Below, piece after piece: positions 10,575 through 21,480 of a DNA stretch of 64,000 bases (position 1 is the first letter of the stretch; each line of letters opens with the position of its first letter). The stretch is from Aselliscus stoliczkanus (taxonomy: Eukaryota; Chordata; Mammalia; Chiroptera; Hipposideridae). The DNA lies in assembly GCA_033961575.1 (NCBI GenBank), contig CM066740.1, forward strand, positions 87,949,117 to 88,013,116. The letters run 5' to 3'. The position numbers and the translations under genes are program-made. The notes below the pieces were generated by a model, which was not told where the DNA came from, searched no databases, and worked only from the letters and a program-made list of their open reading frames with translations.

Positions 10575-11345
10575 TATTCATTCCGTAGTATTTTCTGAGT
10601 GCATCCGTGGTACCAGGCACTGTTCTAGGCACTTAGCATGACCCATTGAACAAAACAGACGAAGATCCTTACACTTGTGAAGCTCACATTCTGAAGGAAG
10701 GAGAGGAAGGACCAATGTAATCGATAAGCCAATATTATAGTAAGTTAGAAGGAATACATGCCGTGGGGGGAAAAAGAGAAGTGCAGGGCAAATGACGGAG
10801 AACTGGTCTTCTAAAAGATGGAGGTTACGCTGCAGTTTAAATACATTGGTCAGAGTTAATCACATGGAAAAGATAATAGTTCAAGACCTGAAAGAGATAA
10901 TAGCATTTGCGAGTTTGGGGGAAAAGCATCACAGGCAAAGAGAATAGTCAATGCAGCAAGGTTGCCTGGGATGACCTGGGATCAGCAAGGAGCCGGGTGT
11001 GGGGTGGCACGTTGGAAGGACAGGAGGACAGTCACGGAGAAGAGGCCAGAGCCACCCTAGAGGCCAGGCCCTGGAGACCTTTAGATTATGGTGAGGGTGT
11101 GGCTTTGATTCTGCAGGAACTAGGGAGCCCCCGCAGGTTTTTCTCAGTAGAGCAAGGACCTGACCTGGCCTCCAATTTTAAAGGATCACTTTGGCTGTGG
11201 GAAGAGGGCAGGTAGAAGCAGGGAGCCTGTTCTGATAATCCAGGGGAGATGCTGGTGGCCTGAGACCAGGGGGCTAGCACAAGAGAGATGAGATGTGCTC
11301 GATTCTGCATATATTTATATATTTAGGAGACAGAGTCAATGGGTT
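10575..11345 (-). mobile_element. Long L2 fragment
   Basis: ACCAGGCACTGTTCTAGGCA, GAAGCTCACATTCTGAAGG, AAAGGATCACTTTGGCTG and ATAATCCAGGGGAGATGCTG follow, in order, the reverse complement of the L2 3' kilobase. It is the longest continuous L2 piece in the window. It is diverged, and the 102-codon frame inside it is not a gene. Confidence 0.75.
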
Positions 11346-11349
11346 TCTT

Positions 11350-11980
11350 GATGGATTAGATGCAGGGCATGTGAGGAAGAGGTGGAATAAGGATAAACCC
11401 AGATGATTTGGTAAAAACAACTGGAAGGAAAGAGTTACTGTCTACTCAAAAGGGAAGGCTAGTGGTAGAGATTGGTCAGAGGGTTCAGGGGAAAAAATCA
11501 CCAATTCAGGGGTGGCCATGAGGCAAAGCATCAGGAAGGCAACTGGGTGCGTTTATGCAACAAGCATCAGTCAGCAGATTCACAGAAAGATGCTGTGTCT
11601 GACAAAATTACCATGTTTACCTGTTGAGGGCCTCTGGTTTCTTCAGCTGCATTTCATAAACAACCACAGAACAGGGAGGGCGAAGGTGAGGGGTGGGCAA
11701 GAAGCCTCTTCCAGGGTAAGAAACTTCTAGCTTTCCCCTTTGATTGATATTCTGCTCTCAGGGGGGGGAGGGCTTCATCAAACCCTCAATTGCTAGAACA
11801 TTCTCTGAACACAGTAAGATATCCAGCAGATAACCTCTTTCTTTCTCCTGGCCTGATGACCACCTTTTATCTGCTCCTAGTGCCCGTGCATTGTTGGGTC
11901 CTTGTGGCAAACATCTTTCAGTGCCGTTTGTATTAATAACTCCTGTTCTCAACCCCCTGCTCTCTACACTCCTTCCCAGT
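11350..11980. other. Intron, nothing recognised
   Basis: Contains a G-run at about 11761-11768. No coding or repeat assignment. Confidence 0.45.
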
Positions 11981-12350
11981 GTGAAAATCAGGACCAAGAC
12001 CTTGCAAAAACACTCGTGTAGCCCAACAAATTAAGGTTTATTCACTTCCGCCTCTAAGGGAGAACTACGACAGAACCATGGGGCATCTCAAAGGTACTGG
12101 GGGAGAAGGGGAGTCCAGAAAGCCTCCTGGGGGGCTACAGTGAGTCCTGGGGGGGTCCTGGCAGGTTCTGGTCAGAATCTGTAAACTAGGAGAGTTGCTG
12201 CAACAGGACAGCGAGACTTGTGAATCCACGCCCCCGTCGGTGGTTCTCACCCAGGACATGTGGATGGAAAAGCTCCTGTTTCAGACACTTGGAGCGTAAG
12301 TAGGTGGTGTTCACGGCTGGTTTGGGAAAATGTATCTATCTTGTGAGTAA
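11980..12350 (-). other. GC/CpG-richer block, possible LTR-derived sequence
   Basis: It is GC-richer than its neighbours, with G-runs and clusters of CpG (CACGCCCCCGTCGGTGG). AGGTTTATTCAC on the plus strand would be an AATAAA on the minus strand. It could be an LTR or another old retroelement, but I do not recognise a family. Confidence 0.3.
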
Positions 12351-12352
12351 TA

Positions 12353-12433
12353 CTGGGTTGTTGGAAAAGTCATGACGTATTTTTTCTATGTCATTCATTG
12401 CAAAACTGCGTCATGACTTTTCCGACACCCCAG
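12353..12433. mobile_element. 81-bp palindromic mariner MITE
   Basis: The terminal repeats CTGGGTTGTTGGAAAAGTC and (from the right end) CTGGGGTGTCGGAAAAGTC match over 24 bp with two differences. TA dinucleotides lie on both sides (12351-12352 and 12434-12435), as expected for Tc1/mariner insertion. There is no coding capacity. It is of the same family as 29862-29938. Confidence 0.85.
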
Positions 12434-12435
12434 TA

Positions 12436-15400
12436 GTAAAGCCTGTTTTGCTAGTTCTGATTTCCATATCAATCTTCAGACCACCCTCATAGCTTAGCTG
12501 CCTGAGAGAGAGGTTTCCTTTATCACAGGCAGGAGTAGCCAGGCGACCGTCCTGGCTAATGAGAGACAAGCCGAGTCCGCTGTGGTGTTCTTGAGACTTT
12601 ATTTTCGGGTACGGATGCCACCCCTTCCCCTCCAACATCCCTGTTCAAATGCAGACACTGTGCCTGGGGCTGGATGGTCCAGAAAACCAGAGCAACGGAC
12701 CCAGTCAGCAAGTACCTTCACTCCTTTCTGTGTGAAAAAAAGTAATCTTGTTTATTTACGCCACTGTGAGTCACGTCTTATTTTTCTTGGAGCCATAAGC
12801 ACCTGTTCCTCTCCCATCTTCTCCCTCTAAAATCAACCGATGCCATCTTTTTACCAGAACACAGAGGAACAAATTCCCAAGTGTGTTACTGGCTTTGAAA
12901 GAAATGACACATATTTTAAGGATATATTACGTCGCCTGCCAGTGATGCCTTCTGGACATCGAAACTTGGGGACTTAAACGGCTATTTAAAGGCCAGAGCA
13001 AGTTAATGGTGTTCGAATCAGCATCTGGGAGAAACACTAGTAAAAGTGGTTCATTAGAATTATTATTTTCTTTAGCATTCCTGTCACCTCCCCTGTAAAT
13101 ATATGAAGAAACAAACCCAGGAAACATTCTAGATGTGCAGCGAGCAGAAAAGAAAGAGTAAATGTGTCTCAGCTCAACCACAGCCTCCAAAATTACCCCT
13201 TGAGAAACGGAATCCAACAAATCCTATTTCTCAGTTAGTAATTAAGCCCTCATTATGTTTTCAGATGGAAATGCATAAGCACAGACCCAGTTTTTACTTT
13301 TTAACTCAGTGCTTTCTTTTCAAGAATATCTACCCAGTTTGTTTGATTTTCTTTTTCCTTGAAAGAATAAGTATATATTAACGCGGGGGTGGCTGGGGGA
13401 GGATCACTATCAGCACTTGACTGTCCTAACACTTCCGGTTCCTCTTTGCTCTCAAAGGCCTCGCACTTTCAAACCAAATCCCCTTGGTTTCAGCCTGCTT
13501 TGCCAACATTCAGGCCACATGTCGATGAACTTTCTGTTCTAGTCCAGAGTCCAAAGTCGAACTCTCCCAGCCCCCACTCCCTGTGGAAAATGTCATCGAT
13601 CCACTGAGTGGACAGCCGCAGCCTGAAGAAAACATAATAATGAAAAATAGAAACCGAAACTTTGACTTGAAATGCCTGAAACTTATTTCCACTGTAGAAA
13701 AGGGAAGGCCTGTGTCACAAACATGAATATTTCTGTGGTGACACTCTGTGCCAGCTCTCTCTCACCAGGATCTTGCTAACTGCAAACCTCCCCGCTCTGG
13801 GTCTGAGGCCTTGTCGTACTTTCCAGACTGACCACCCCCTTCCGTTCTTAGGAACTGTTCATCTCATTATTAGGCTGGTGTCAAACTGTGCTAGCTGTTC
13901 CGTTTCACTGAAAAACATTTTGTCTGTTACCATTAGAGTCTATGATAATTATGCAAAGCTGGTAAAGGAGGCAGAAAGGTTCTCCGATAAACATCTTGTT
14001 GTTCAGAACTGTGTGCCTGCTAAGTTCTGACATTGTGGTGACTCTGATGTCACCCAACCCCAATGCCGCTGAGGACAGGTTGTCTGCAACTCACCTTCTG
14101 AGAGCTGGAGAGAGCAAGCAGTTTCCCAGGTGTGAAGCTGGAGTCCTTTCGTGGAACAGCCTTCAAAAACAGGCTACGGAAAGAAGTGATTCCAGGCCCT
14201 CAAACGAGATCACCGGCCCAAAATAAACAAAGTTGAAAAAGACGAGTGGCATAATCCAGCTTTTCATTTTCTTATATGACAGTTCATATTACTTAGTCTC
14301 TTCACCTTATTCCCCATCTCGGGTCTCGTTGATTTTATATTGCAAATGGCTGTGTTCTTTCTTTCTTTCTCTGGACTGAGTTGAATTATTAGTAGACTTC
14401 TGGGAAGCTGTTTCCACATGCTAGATCTGACTCATTTCTAATAGTAGATGCATGGCTCTTTGTGTAAACTTTCTCGGTCTCCCATGCCAACACCAGACTC
14501 CTGTTTGATCTTTAACTCCATTGCCAGAGCCATTTGGTTTCTTTTAGAAGGGACCCAGAGAAGACTTCCTTGTGTATACTTAAATATTTTAGCCTTAATC
14601 ATCTATCTAGTACCAAACCATCAGCTCAGTGACCCAAAAACTTCACACACCCAGGTGAACCATGTTCAGGTTGGCTGTCTCTCTGAAGTGATTTCAAAGT
14701 GGTTTTATTTTTAAGTATAAATAGAATACTAGAAAGACAAAATGTATTTTTAAAAAGAAAACACAGTAGTGAAATGCCAGAGAAAATAACTCTCCTAGGA
14801 AAAAAAGGAAAGAAAGAAGTTAAATTAACCATTTTAAGATTCAACAGCAGCCTTATTCTTCTTTGATGTATTGCATGTATTAAGACAAAAAAAACCTGTA
14901 TTTGCTTTTGGCGTGGCATATAGCTGTGTTTCGACATTTAAATCCCAAGGAAGCCCTGGTGCATAAAAGTAACTTCAGAAAACAGTTATGTGTTTGAAGA
15001 TAAGCAGGAAGGAACAAGGTAAATAATTTTAACATGTGGCTACATCAGCTACACAGAGATTTAAGTAAGTTTTATTTCTTGCTATTGATATTAGCTTACC
15101 TGAAAAATAAGAACAAAAACAAATAATTAAAGAACTCGTTTACAATATCTGCCTTAACAAATATTTTGTTCTTAAGATAATTGCTTTTATCAGTTACTTA
15201 GATATATTGCAAAAATTTTATTCAACTCCAAGAATTCTTTTAACTGCCCTTCTCCCATAAAACCAGCTTTATAGATTAATAGACACTTACCATTCCCTTT
15301 GGATAAAAGTGGGAACAAGTGGGCTACCATCTTTCGTCCGTCCATTGTATTCCCACATACGTTGTGTGGGAGTCAGCTGTCCATTTCCAAATACTTTTAT

Positions 15401-15667
15401 AGAAGCCATACTTGTTACTGTAATAGCATAGTCTAATTAAATACTAAGTATATTTTCAAATGTATAGAGACAGAAAGAAATAGTGTCCATTAAAGCCAAA
15501 GTAAAGGTCTTAGAAAGACAAGTGGCCAAGGACAAACAAAACCATCAGTTTAGGAACGGACAAGAAAGTAGTAAAAATCTACAGATTCTTGGGTGCCTTA
15601 GTGTTCAGTGCATTTTAAGAAATTAAAACTGGAGATTGAGGGTGATATTTCCTGGATATGTCTCATC
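12436..15667. other. Intron, mostly unique
   Basis: 12436-12660 is GC-richer (GACTTTATTTTCGGG near 12593) and may continue the LTR-like block. 13600-14230 and 14300-14940 contain frames up to 103 codons with no family features. The 15000-15660 part is AT-rich. Confidence 0.45.
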
Positions 15668-15681
15668 AGAAAGGCTAGCGA

Positions 15682-16090
15682 GGGCCGGGCGAGTGGCGCA
15701 TTGGTTAAGAGCTGGTTTTGGGACGCCAGCGGCCCCGGTTCGGATCCCACATATGAGGGCCAGTGACACTGCCCTCTACAGCTAACAACATCTCCACCTG
15801 GAGCTGGGCTGTGCGAGCCCCGTGTAGGCTGCAGCCCCTGCTGCAGTGGGCTGCCATAGGCTGCAGTGAGTGGCCGGCAGCCAGTGTGAGCTGCCAATAG
15901 CCGCGGTGAGCGACCATCCAGAGGCCAGCGACCGATCTGCCTCATCCGGGAAGAGCGCAATGACGATACCAACCTGGGCCAGTGAAGCAACGTCCTCCAC
16001 AACTAGACTGAAGAACAAAAAGACAGCAACTTGTCTGTTCCCCTCCCCCAATTCCCCAATAAAAAATTCTTTAAAAAAAAAAAAAGAAAA
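15682..16090 (+). mobile_element. tRNA-derived SINE, long form with 20-bp tandem array
   Basis: The head matches the GGCCGGCC-type SINE (box B GGTTCGGATCCC) to GTGACACTGCCCTC. A 3' body follows in which 20-bp units starting GTGRG repeat four times (15846, 15866, 15886, 15906). It ends CCCCAATAAAAAATTC plus an A-rich tail, so it carries an AATAAA. Target-site duplication AGAAAGGCTA lies at 15668-15677 and 16091-16100. Frames of 70-134 codons overlapping it on both strands are artefacts of the GC-rich body. Confidence 0.9.
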
Positions 16091-16100
16091 AGAAAGGCTA

Positions 16101-16365
16101 AGTCGTAGAGTTTCAATGGGCAGCCCAGAGCAGCTCCCTCTGGGAAGTGAGTCACTGAATTCACATGATGCAGGGTCTTATTCAGTTAAATTTAAATGGC
16201 TGAGGAGTGTACCCTTCTAATTTTTTTGGTTTTTTTGTTTGTTTTTTACTTCATTAAATGCAACATGTGTAAGACTTCTACAGTTCTGTAGTATGAAAAA
16301 AAGAAAGTAGAATTCACTTTTCTTTTGCTTTCTGCATCCACATAATAGAGGGAGAAGGAGAGGGA
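16101..16365. other. Intron between SINE and purine-rich tract
   Basis: A T-rich run with TTTTTGTTTG lies at about 16220-16246. Nothing else recognised. Confidence 0.5.
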
Positions 16366-16420
16366 AGGAGGGAGGGAGGGAGCCAAGGAGGAGGGAATGA
16401 AAGGGAAGGGAAGGGAAGAC
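16348..16420. repeat. Purine-rich (GGGA/GGGAAG)n tract
   Basis: Imperfect GGAGGGAGGGAGGG and GGGAAGGGAAGGG runs on the plus strand. The 87-codon frame on the minus strand here reads as low-complexity Pro/Ser/Leu and is not a gene. Confidence 0.85.
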
Positions 16421-16970
16421 TGTGAAAGCACGTTGCTCTCTGGTTTGTTGGTAGGGGCCGGTGTCTACTTTCATGAACATAGAAATCAGTAGAAATTAAA
16501 GAACAGTGTGTATCTATTATAGCAATGTAAAAATGACATTGTCTTTGAAAATTTTCCTTTGCTATTTAAATGATCTGTAATCTGAGAAAAATATAGAAGG
16601 AGTCATAGATTTCTCTGTGCCAGGAAAAACAGTTTGATTAAGACTTGGGACTTATCATTTTTGTTATATTTGTTCATTGATCAGAAGTACTTGCTCATCT
16701 TGTGGTTGTATTTCTGCTACCTAGAAACTAGTTCCCAGAGAGCAAACGAGTTTAGCTTTCTAGATAACATTGCTAAAATCCTACAAGTCTTCCATTGCCA
16801 TATTAGGGAGAAAAGCTTCATTGTCTGTGTCTATAAATTCATTGAGGAACTTGTTAGAGACTGAATCTCATTTTGTTTACCACGTCCTACTTATACCAAA
16901 AAGAATGCAGCATAAGCAAGAGGGGGATACAGATGGAAGGGGTGGGGAATGACCATTTAAACCAGAGCAG

Positions 16971-16975
<5 letters not shown>
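16421..16975. other. Intron, nothing recognised
   Basis: AT-rich. Small overlapping plus-strand frames lack any family features. Confidence 0.5.

Positions 16976-17013
<38 letters not shown>
16976..17013. repeat. (TG)n microsatellite
   Basis: About 19 TG units. Confidence 0.97.
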
Positions 17014-17014
<1 letters not shown>

Positions 17015-17054
17015 GGGGGAGTGGGGAAGCGGGTGTCACAGAAATGTTGGAAAG

Positions 17055-17150
17055 ACACGTTATTCATTTATTTATCCACCCATCCCATAATCATTCAGTG
17101 ATTACCTACCACATGCCAAGGAGAGTGTTAACCTTGGTTTTCACATTTTC
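17055..17150 (-). mobile_element. L2 3'-end fragment
   Basis: TTATTCATTTATTTATCCAC, then GATTACCTACCACATGCCA, resembles the antisense L2 end ('attgagcacctactatgtgccagg'). Confidence 0.5.
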
Positions 17151-17159
17151 TGCATCGGT

Positions 17160-18345
17160 GTTGTCCAAAAGTGAGTTAAAAGATCCATGCAACTTCTGAT
17201 AAGACTCAGTAAATTGTCCTTTAGAATTGTTTTATTTCGGAGACAAGGAGGATTCCCAGAAGGCCTGTGAAACTGGCAGCATTCTGAAATTCTCAGTTCC
17301 TTTTAATTAGTTACATGTTTCCTTAAGCCCTAAAACTTCTTGCAGTACCCTCTCCAGAGACTGTCTTTACAGACTTAGAAGCCAGATGTGTTAGTTTTTT
17401 CCTGGAATATTAATTCCCTATTCATTAAAAATAAAATTAAAAGTATTCAATGAAAAAAAAAAGAGGCCTAAATTCAGTGGGCAATATTTAGTTGAGTGCA
17501 AGTTCAAACTTCCTGTTTCAAAGATTATCGTCTTCCATTACAATACCTGTCAGCCATACAAATGTATAAGCCAACACTCCTAAAATGAAAGGTTAGGTCT
17601 CAATTAGAAATTGCTTTCAGCTGCTAGGAACAATGATCCAATTACAGCTGCTTAGATAAATCTGAAATTTCTTATTTCACATGCAAGATGTCTGAAATAG
17701 ACAATCCAAAGCTTGTGTGGTAACTCTAGAAAGCAATCCGGGATCCAGACTCTACCGTTTTGCTTTGGTTTCCATACCCCCAGTCACAGAATGTCTGCCA
17801 GAACTCCAGTTTCATCTGCTTTTCCTAAGAAAACTAGGAGGGCTCACCTCCCCTTTTAATAAGTCTTTCCATTAGTTCCATGCAACACTTTCACTTACAT
17901 TTCTCTCATTGGTCAGATGTAGTCATGGCTACAGCAAATTCCAAGACACACTGGGAATGGTAGTCTCTTATTTTAGGTGGTAATGTGCCTGCTAAAACTT
18001 GGGGCTTTGTCACTGCAGTGGAAGAGGAAAATTTGTAATGGAGTAGTAGTCGATAGCCCAGTTGATATCTCTAAAAGATTAAAAAATTAAAAATTATACT
18101 TCCAGAAAAAAATATCTGATGCATTTGTACAATTTATTCAAGTTACATATTGTATATTTTTCCTCCAACTATTCAAAAATAAATACATTTATCAAGCTTT
18201 AGTCTTTGGCAACAGACATTTTGGTGTATTCAGGGTGAATACGATGCAGCCTCTCTCGGAGGGTTTTATAATAAAATGGTACAGGTGGGCATATACTCTA
18301 GTTTTTATAGGGATCATGTAAACTTCTACTTGAAATTCAGTAACT
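17160..18345. other. Intron with a probable old repeat at 17600-18040
   Basis: GACACACTGGGAATGGTAGT and ACTTGGGGCTTTGTCACTGC (17940-18025) resemble a common ancient mammalian repeat whose name I cannot give. The remainder is AT-rich intron with an A-run near 17453. Confidence 0.4.
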
Positions 18346-18349
18346 TCTT

Positions 18350-18800
18350 ATTGCCCTAGGAAAGAGGCCCAGATCCTTAAAAGTGGTATATAAGGCTCTC
18401 TGGCTGGGTCCTTGCCTTCTCTCCAGCTAAATATCCACCTTTCTCCTCCACACGTTCGGGCCACACTGCCTTCAGCCAGGGCGTGGGGTGTCCCCTCAGG
18501 GGCCCCTGCCTGCTCTGTGCTGTGCGTATGAAGTTGTACTTGTCCCTCACCTTCTTACCTTTCAGATCAGTTCAAAGGGAACTTCTTCTAGATGCCATCC
18601 CAGACTCTCTAAACCCAGGTCAGATTCTTTTAAACTTATTTATAATCCCACATTCCAGACTGATTACATCACTTGCTCCTCTTCTAGACTTTCAGCTTTG
18701 TAAGAACAGACCTGAGTTTGCCCCATTCTGACTGCAGTGCCTAGCACGGTGCCTGACATACAATATGCTCTCAATACATATTTATGGGGAGAATGAATGA
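18350..18800 (+). mobile_element. L2 3' end, sense
   Basis: GAGGCCCAGATCCTTAAAAG, GCCACACTGCCTTCAG, CAGTGCCTAGCACGGTGCCT and CAATACATATTTATGGGG-AATGAATGAATA follow the L2 3' kilobase in order, ending at its typical terminus. The 82- and 71-codon frames inside are not genes. Confidence 0.8.
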
Positions 18801-18864
18801 ATACAATAGTAACATCCACACAGAAAGGCTAGAAAAATACAAAGAAGGAGATGAATAACTCCAG

Positions 18865-19080
18865 ATGGAATTCAGCAATGCTTTATGGAAGGAATGGGAT
18901 TATAACTGATCCTTCCAGGACAGAAAAGCTCTCATCAGATGATAAAGACACAAGGCTATCTTGGGAAAATGGACAGTTTAACCAAGATGTGTGACATGAC
19001 TGAAGTAGTTGCCACATATTCTCAGGATGCCTAAAAAACATTAAGAATGTGTGCTTTCGTCCATAATCTAGAGAAGCCAT
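18865..19080 (-). mobile_element. Possible further L2-like fragment
   Basis: TTTATGGAAGGAATGGGATT and TCCTTCCAGGACAGAAAAG weakly follow an antisense L2-like pattern. It could instead be unique sequence. Confidence 0.3.
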
Positions 19081-19765
19081 TAACTACTGGAATATATGCA
19101 TGGGCTTATTTTTAACTGTATACATTCCAGAGGAATTGAACCATCAGATTTCATCCATTAGAAGGAAGGCTCACTTCAACTCATTCATTCCTAAAATTCT
19201 TCCACCTCTTTCTTTCCCACCCACTCTCTTTGCATCAGTAATCAGAAGATCCTAGAACTAGATACATCCGGAAAGTGTTTCTATTTTTAAAAAAATGGTT
19301 TAGAGTTATAGAATATTTTGAATTCTTCTCTTTTATTGTACCAAATGTTTAAATAGAATAGGAAAACAACCAGATTTCTGTTGGTATGTTTGCTGTAGAA
19401 TGCTTTCTTCATGGAGAAACTAGATTTTGTAGTCATGAGTGCACAGAAGTTATGGGAGAAAATTGTTCAAGGTGAAAAGGAGTAAGTTCAAAGGCACAGT
19501 TCCCAAAGAGAGCAGTCTATAAGAGCTCCTGGAAAGGTAGATGGGAATGCTATAGCATGGCTAATACAGATAGGTATAAAAATTAAATCCAAAAGTTATT
19601 TCCAGGGTAAATCAATATCTGTACCAAGAGGAGCACTTTTAATAAAAGGGAAGAATGACAGAGTGATTGGCTGGAGACGCGACCTCATGATGATCATGAA
19701 TATGAACACGGGTGGAGAGGGAAGAGTAGGAGGAATATTCTTTTATGGAGAGTGAGTGTTTTAGT
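19080..19765. other. Intron, nothing recognised
   Basis: AT-rich sequence with no recognisable repeat or conserved frame. Confidence 0.5.
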
Positions 19766-19767
19766 CC

Positions 19768-19918
19768 TGCCCTTCTCAACTTTTTACATGCATATGAATC
19801 ACCTGGGATCTTGTTAACAGATGGACTCTATTCAGTGGGTCTGTAATGAAGATGGAGTTTCTATGTTTCTCACAAGCTCCGAGATGATGCTGACGCTGCT
19901 GGTTCATGGCCACACCTT
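19768..19918 (+). mobile_element. MER5-like hAT-Charlie non-autonomous element
   Basis: TTCTCAACTTTTTACATGCA, TGAATCACCTGGGATCTTGT, then GATGATGCTGACGCTGCTGG follow a well-known short mammalian hAT element of MER5 type in order. It is non-coding. Confidence 0.7.
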
Positions 19919-19919
19919 G

Positions 19920-21480
19920 AGTGGAGCTCTGCATCTTGGCTCCCAGGTGCGTGGGGAAAGCAGTTCAGGCAGTAAGAGAGAAGGCTGGTGATGTGGACCT
20001 TGGAAGTGCTGCGGTTCATAAAAAAGGAAAACCTATTTTCTTTATCTTTTCCAGGGAAAATAAATCTAAATTTAGGGTTTCTAAATACTTCTTAGCTGAT
20101 TCATCCCTAGATTCTGTATCAGCAACTATGTCTTAATTTGGCCCATTCACTGCAGGAAAACTGCACAAGTCAGGCGTTTGCTTATAAACCATCTAAGGGG
20201 GTAAAAAAAAGTTAGGTAAAAACTCTGGTGAATTTAAGTAGCAATGCCATTTTCTAGCTGAGAATTGATGAAAGGCAGGACCCAAGATGGGCAAAGAAAA
20301 GCCAAGGTCTGTCAATTCTCACCAGAATGCAATGTTCCCAGCTTCCCCTTGATCATCTAGAATATGTCTCCATGACCCTGCATCTTTATGTGCTCTTCTC
20401 AAAACTTAGTTTCATGTGGGAGCATCCAATGTATTATGCTGACATTTCTTACATGAAGGATGGGGGAAATGTATAGAAATTCCAAAGTAGGTGTCATAAC
20501 AGTAAGATGACCATATAATTTGCCAGAGAACTGTGCTGCTTTTGAGAATAGAAGTATAACGGGCTTGACTGATTCTATACCGAACAAGCCGAGATGCACA
20601 GGTGTGCAAGTCGCTGAGACAGGTTTAAGGCACAAGTTCATGGATCTTCACCCAAAGGCACTGCATTAACACATCAGAGCTATCACGCACTCATGTTTCC
20701 CTTTTAATCCCCAAACCAACTGGATGGCTCTGCATATAGTTTTTGTATTCTCCAAAATTCTGTAATGGGTATGCATTGCTAGCTTTCCCAGTAACCCATT
20801 TCCTATGGGTGCTCTCATCCCATCACTTCTCAACAGGCTCTGGTTTCTGTTTGGGTTCAGAGAAGTTAGTCTGTACAGAGTTACAAGCCCTGGCCACTGA
20901 GGCATGTGATCAAGGGGAACCCCACTGTGAAAACATCTGGGATCATGAGCCCAGCAGCCTTAGACTGAGAAGCTTTGGAAAGACAGAAATAAGCCAGAAT
21001 CGTGCCGACTCAGCTGATCCCCTTGATCAAGCTTACACCCCACTCCATACTTTTCATTTATTTGAACCAATGCGTTTCCTTTTTTGTGAAGGCAGACTCA
21101 GTTGTCTTTTCTGTTATTTACACCTAATACCTTCCAAACGAATGCAAGTTCAATATTCACAGTGCCCCATATTTGGCCCCAGAATGCCCTCTATTAGGAC
21201 CTTTCTTTTAACCACCATTGCTAGTGGGCCAAGTGTTTTTGTATTTCTTCAAATTCTAGAAAAGAAATTTGTTGGGTCAGTTTATCTTTTTTTACCAGGT
21301 CTTCATCAAAAGTTGCTGTGAATGTATGGTTTGGCTCCCCCTATGTCACAGGGGGCTGACTGCGAGGGCTGCTGTCCCCTCTCAGACCTGTGTCAGTTCA
21401 TCTTCCATCACAATACCAGTAGGACAGTTATGGGGGCATCTGTATAAGATGCATTTCTATACTCCATAATAATTATCATT
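19920..21480. other. Intron, longest chance frame of the window
   Basis: A 192-codon plus-strand frame (20743-21321) and an overlapping minus-strand one are present. The translation is rich in Leu, Phe, Ser and His, with no domain or signal peptide I recognise, no good start context and no splice logic. I treat it as non-coding. Confidence 0.45.

Noticed and set aside
20743..21321. 192-codon plus-strand open frame, the longest outside simple repeats
   Set aside because: No recognisable domain, motif, signal peptide or good start context; mid-intron, with an overlapping opposite-strand frame. Chance is enough over 64 kb and six frames.
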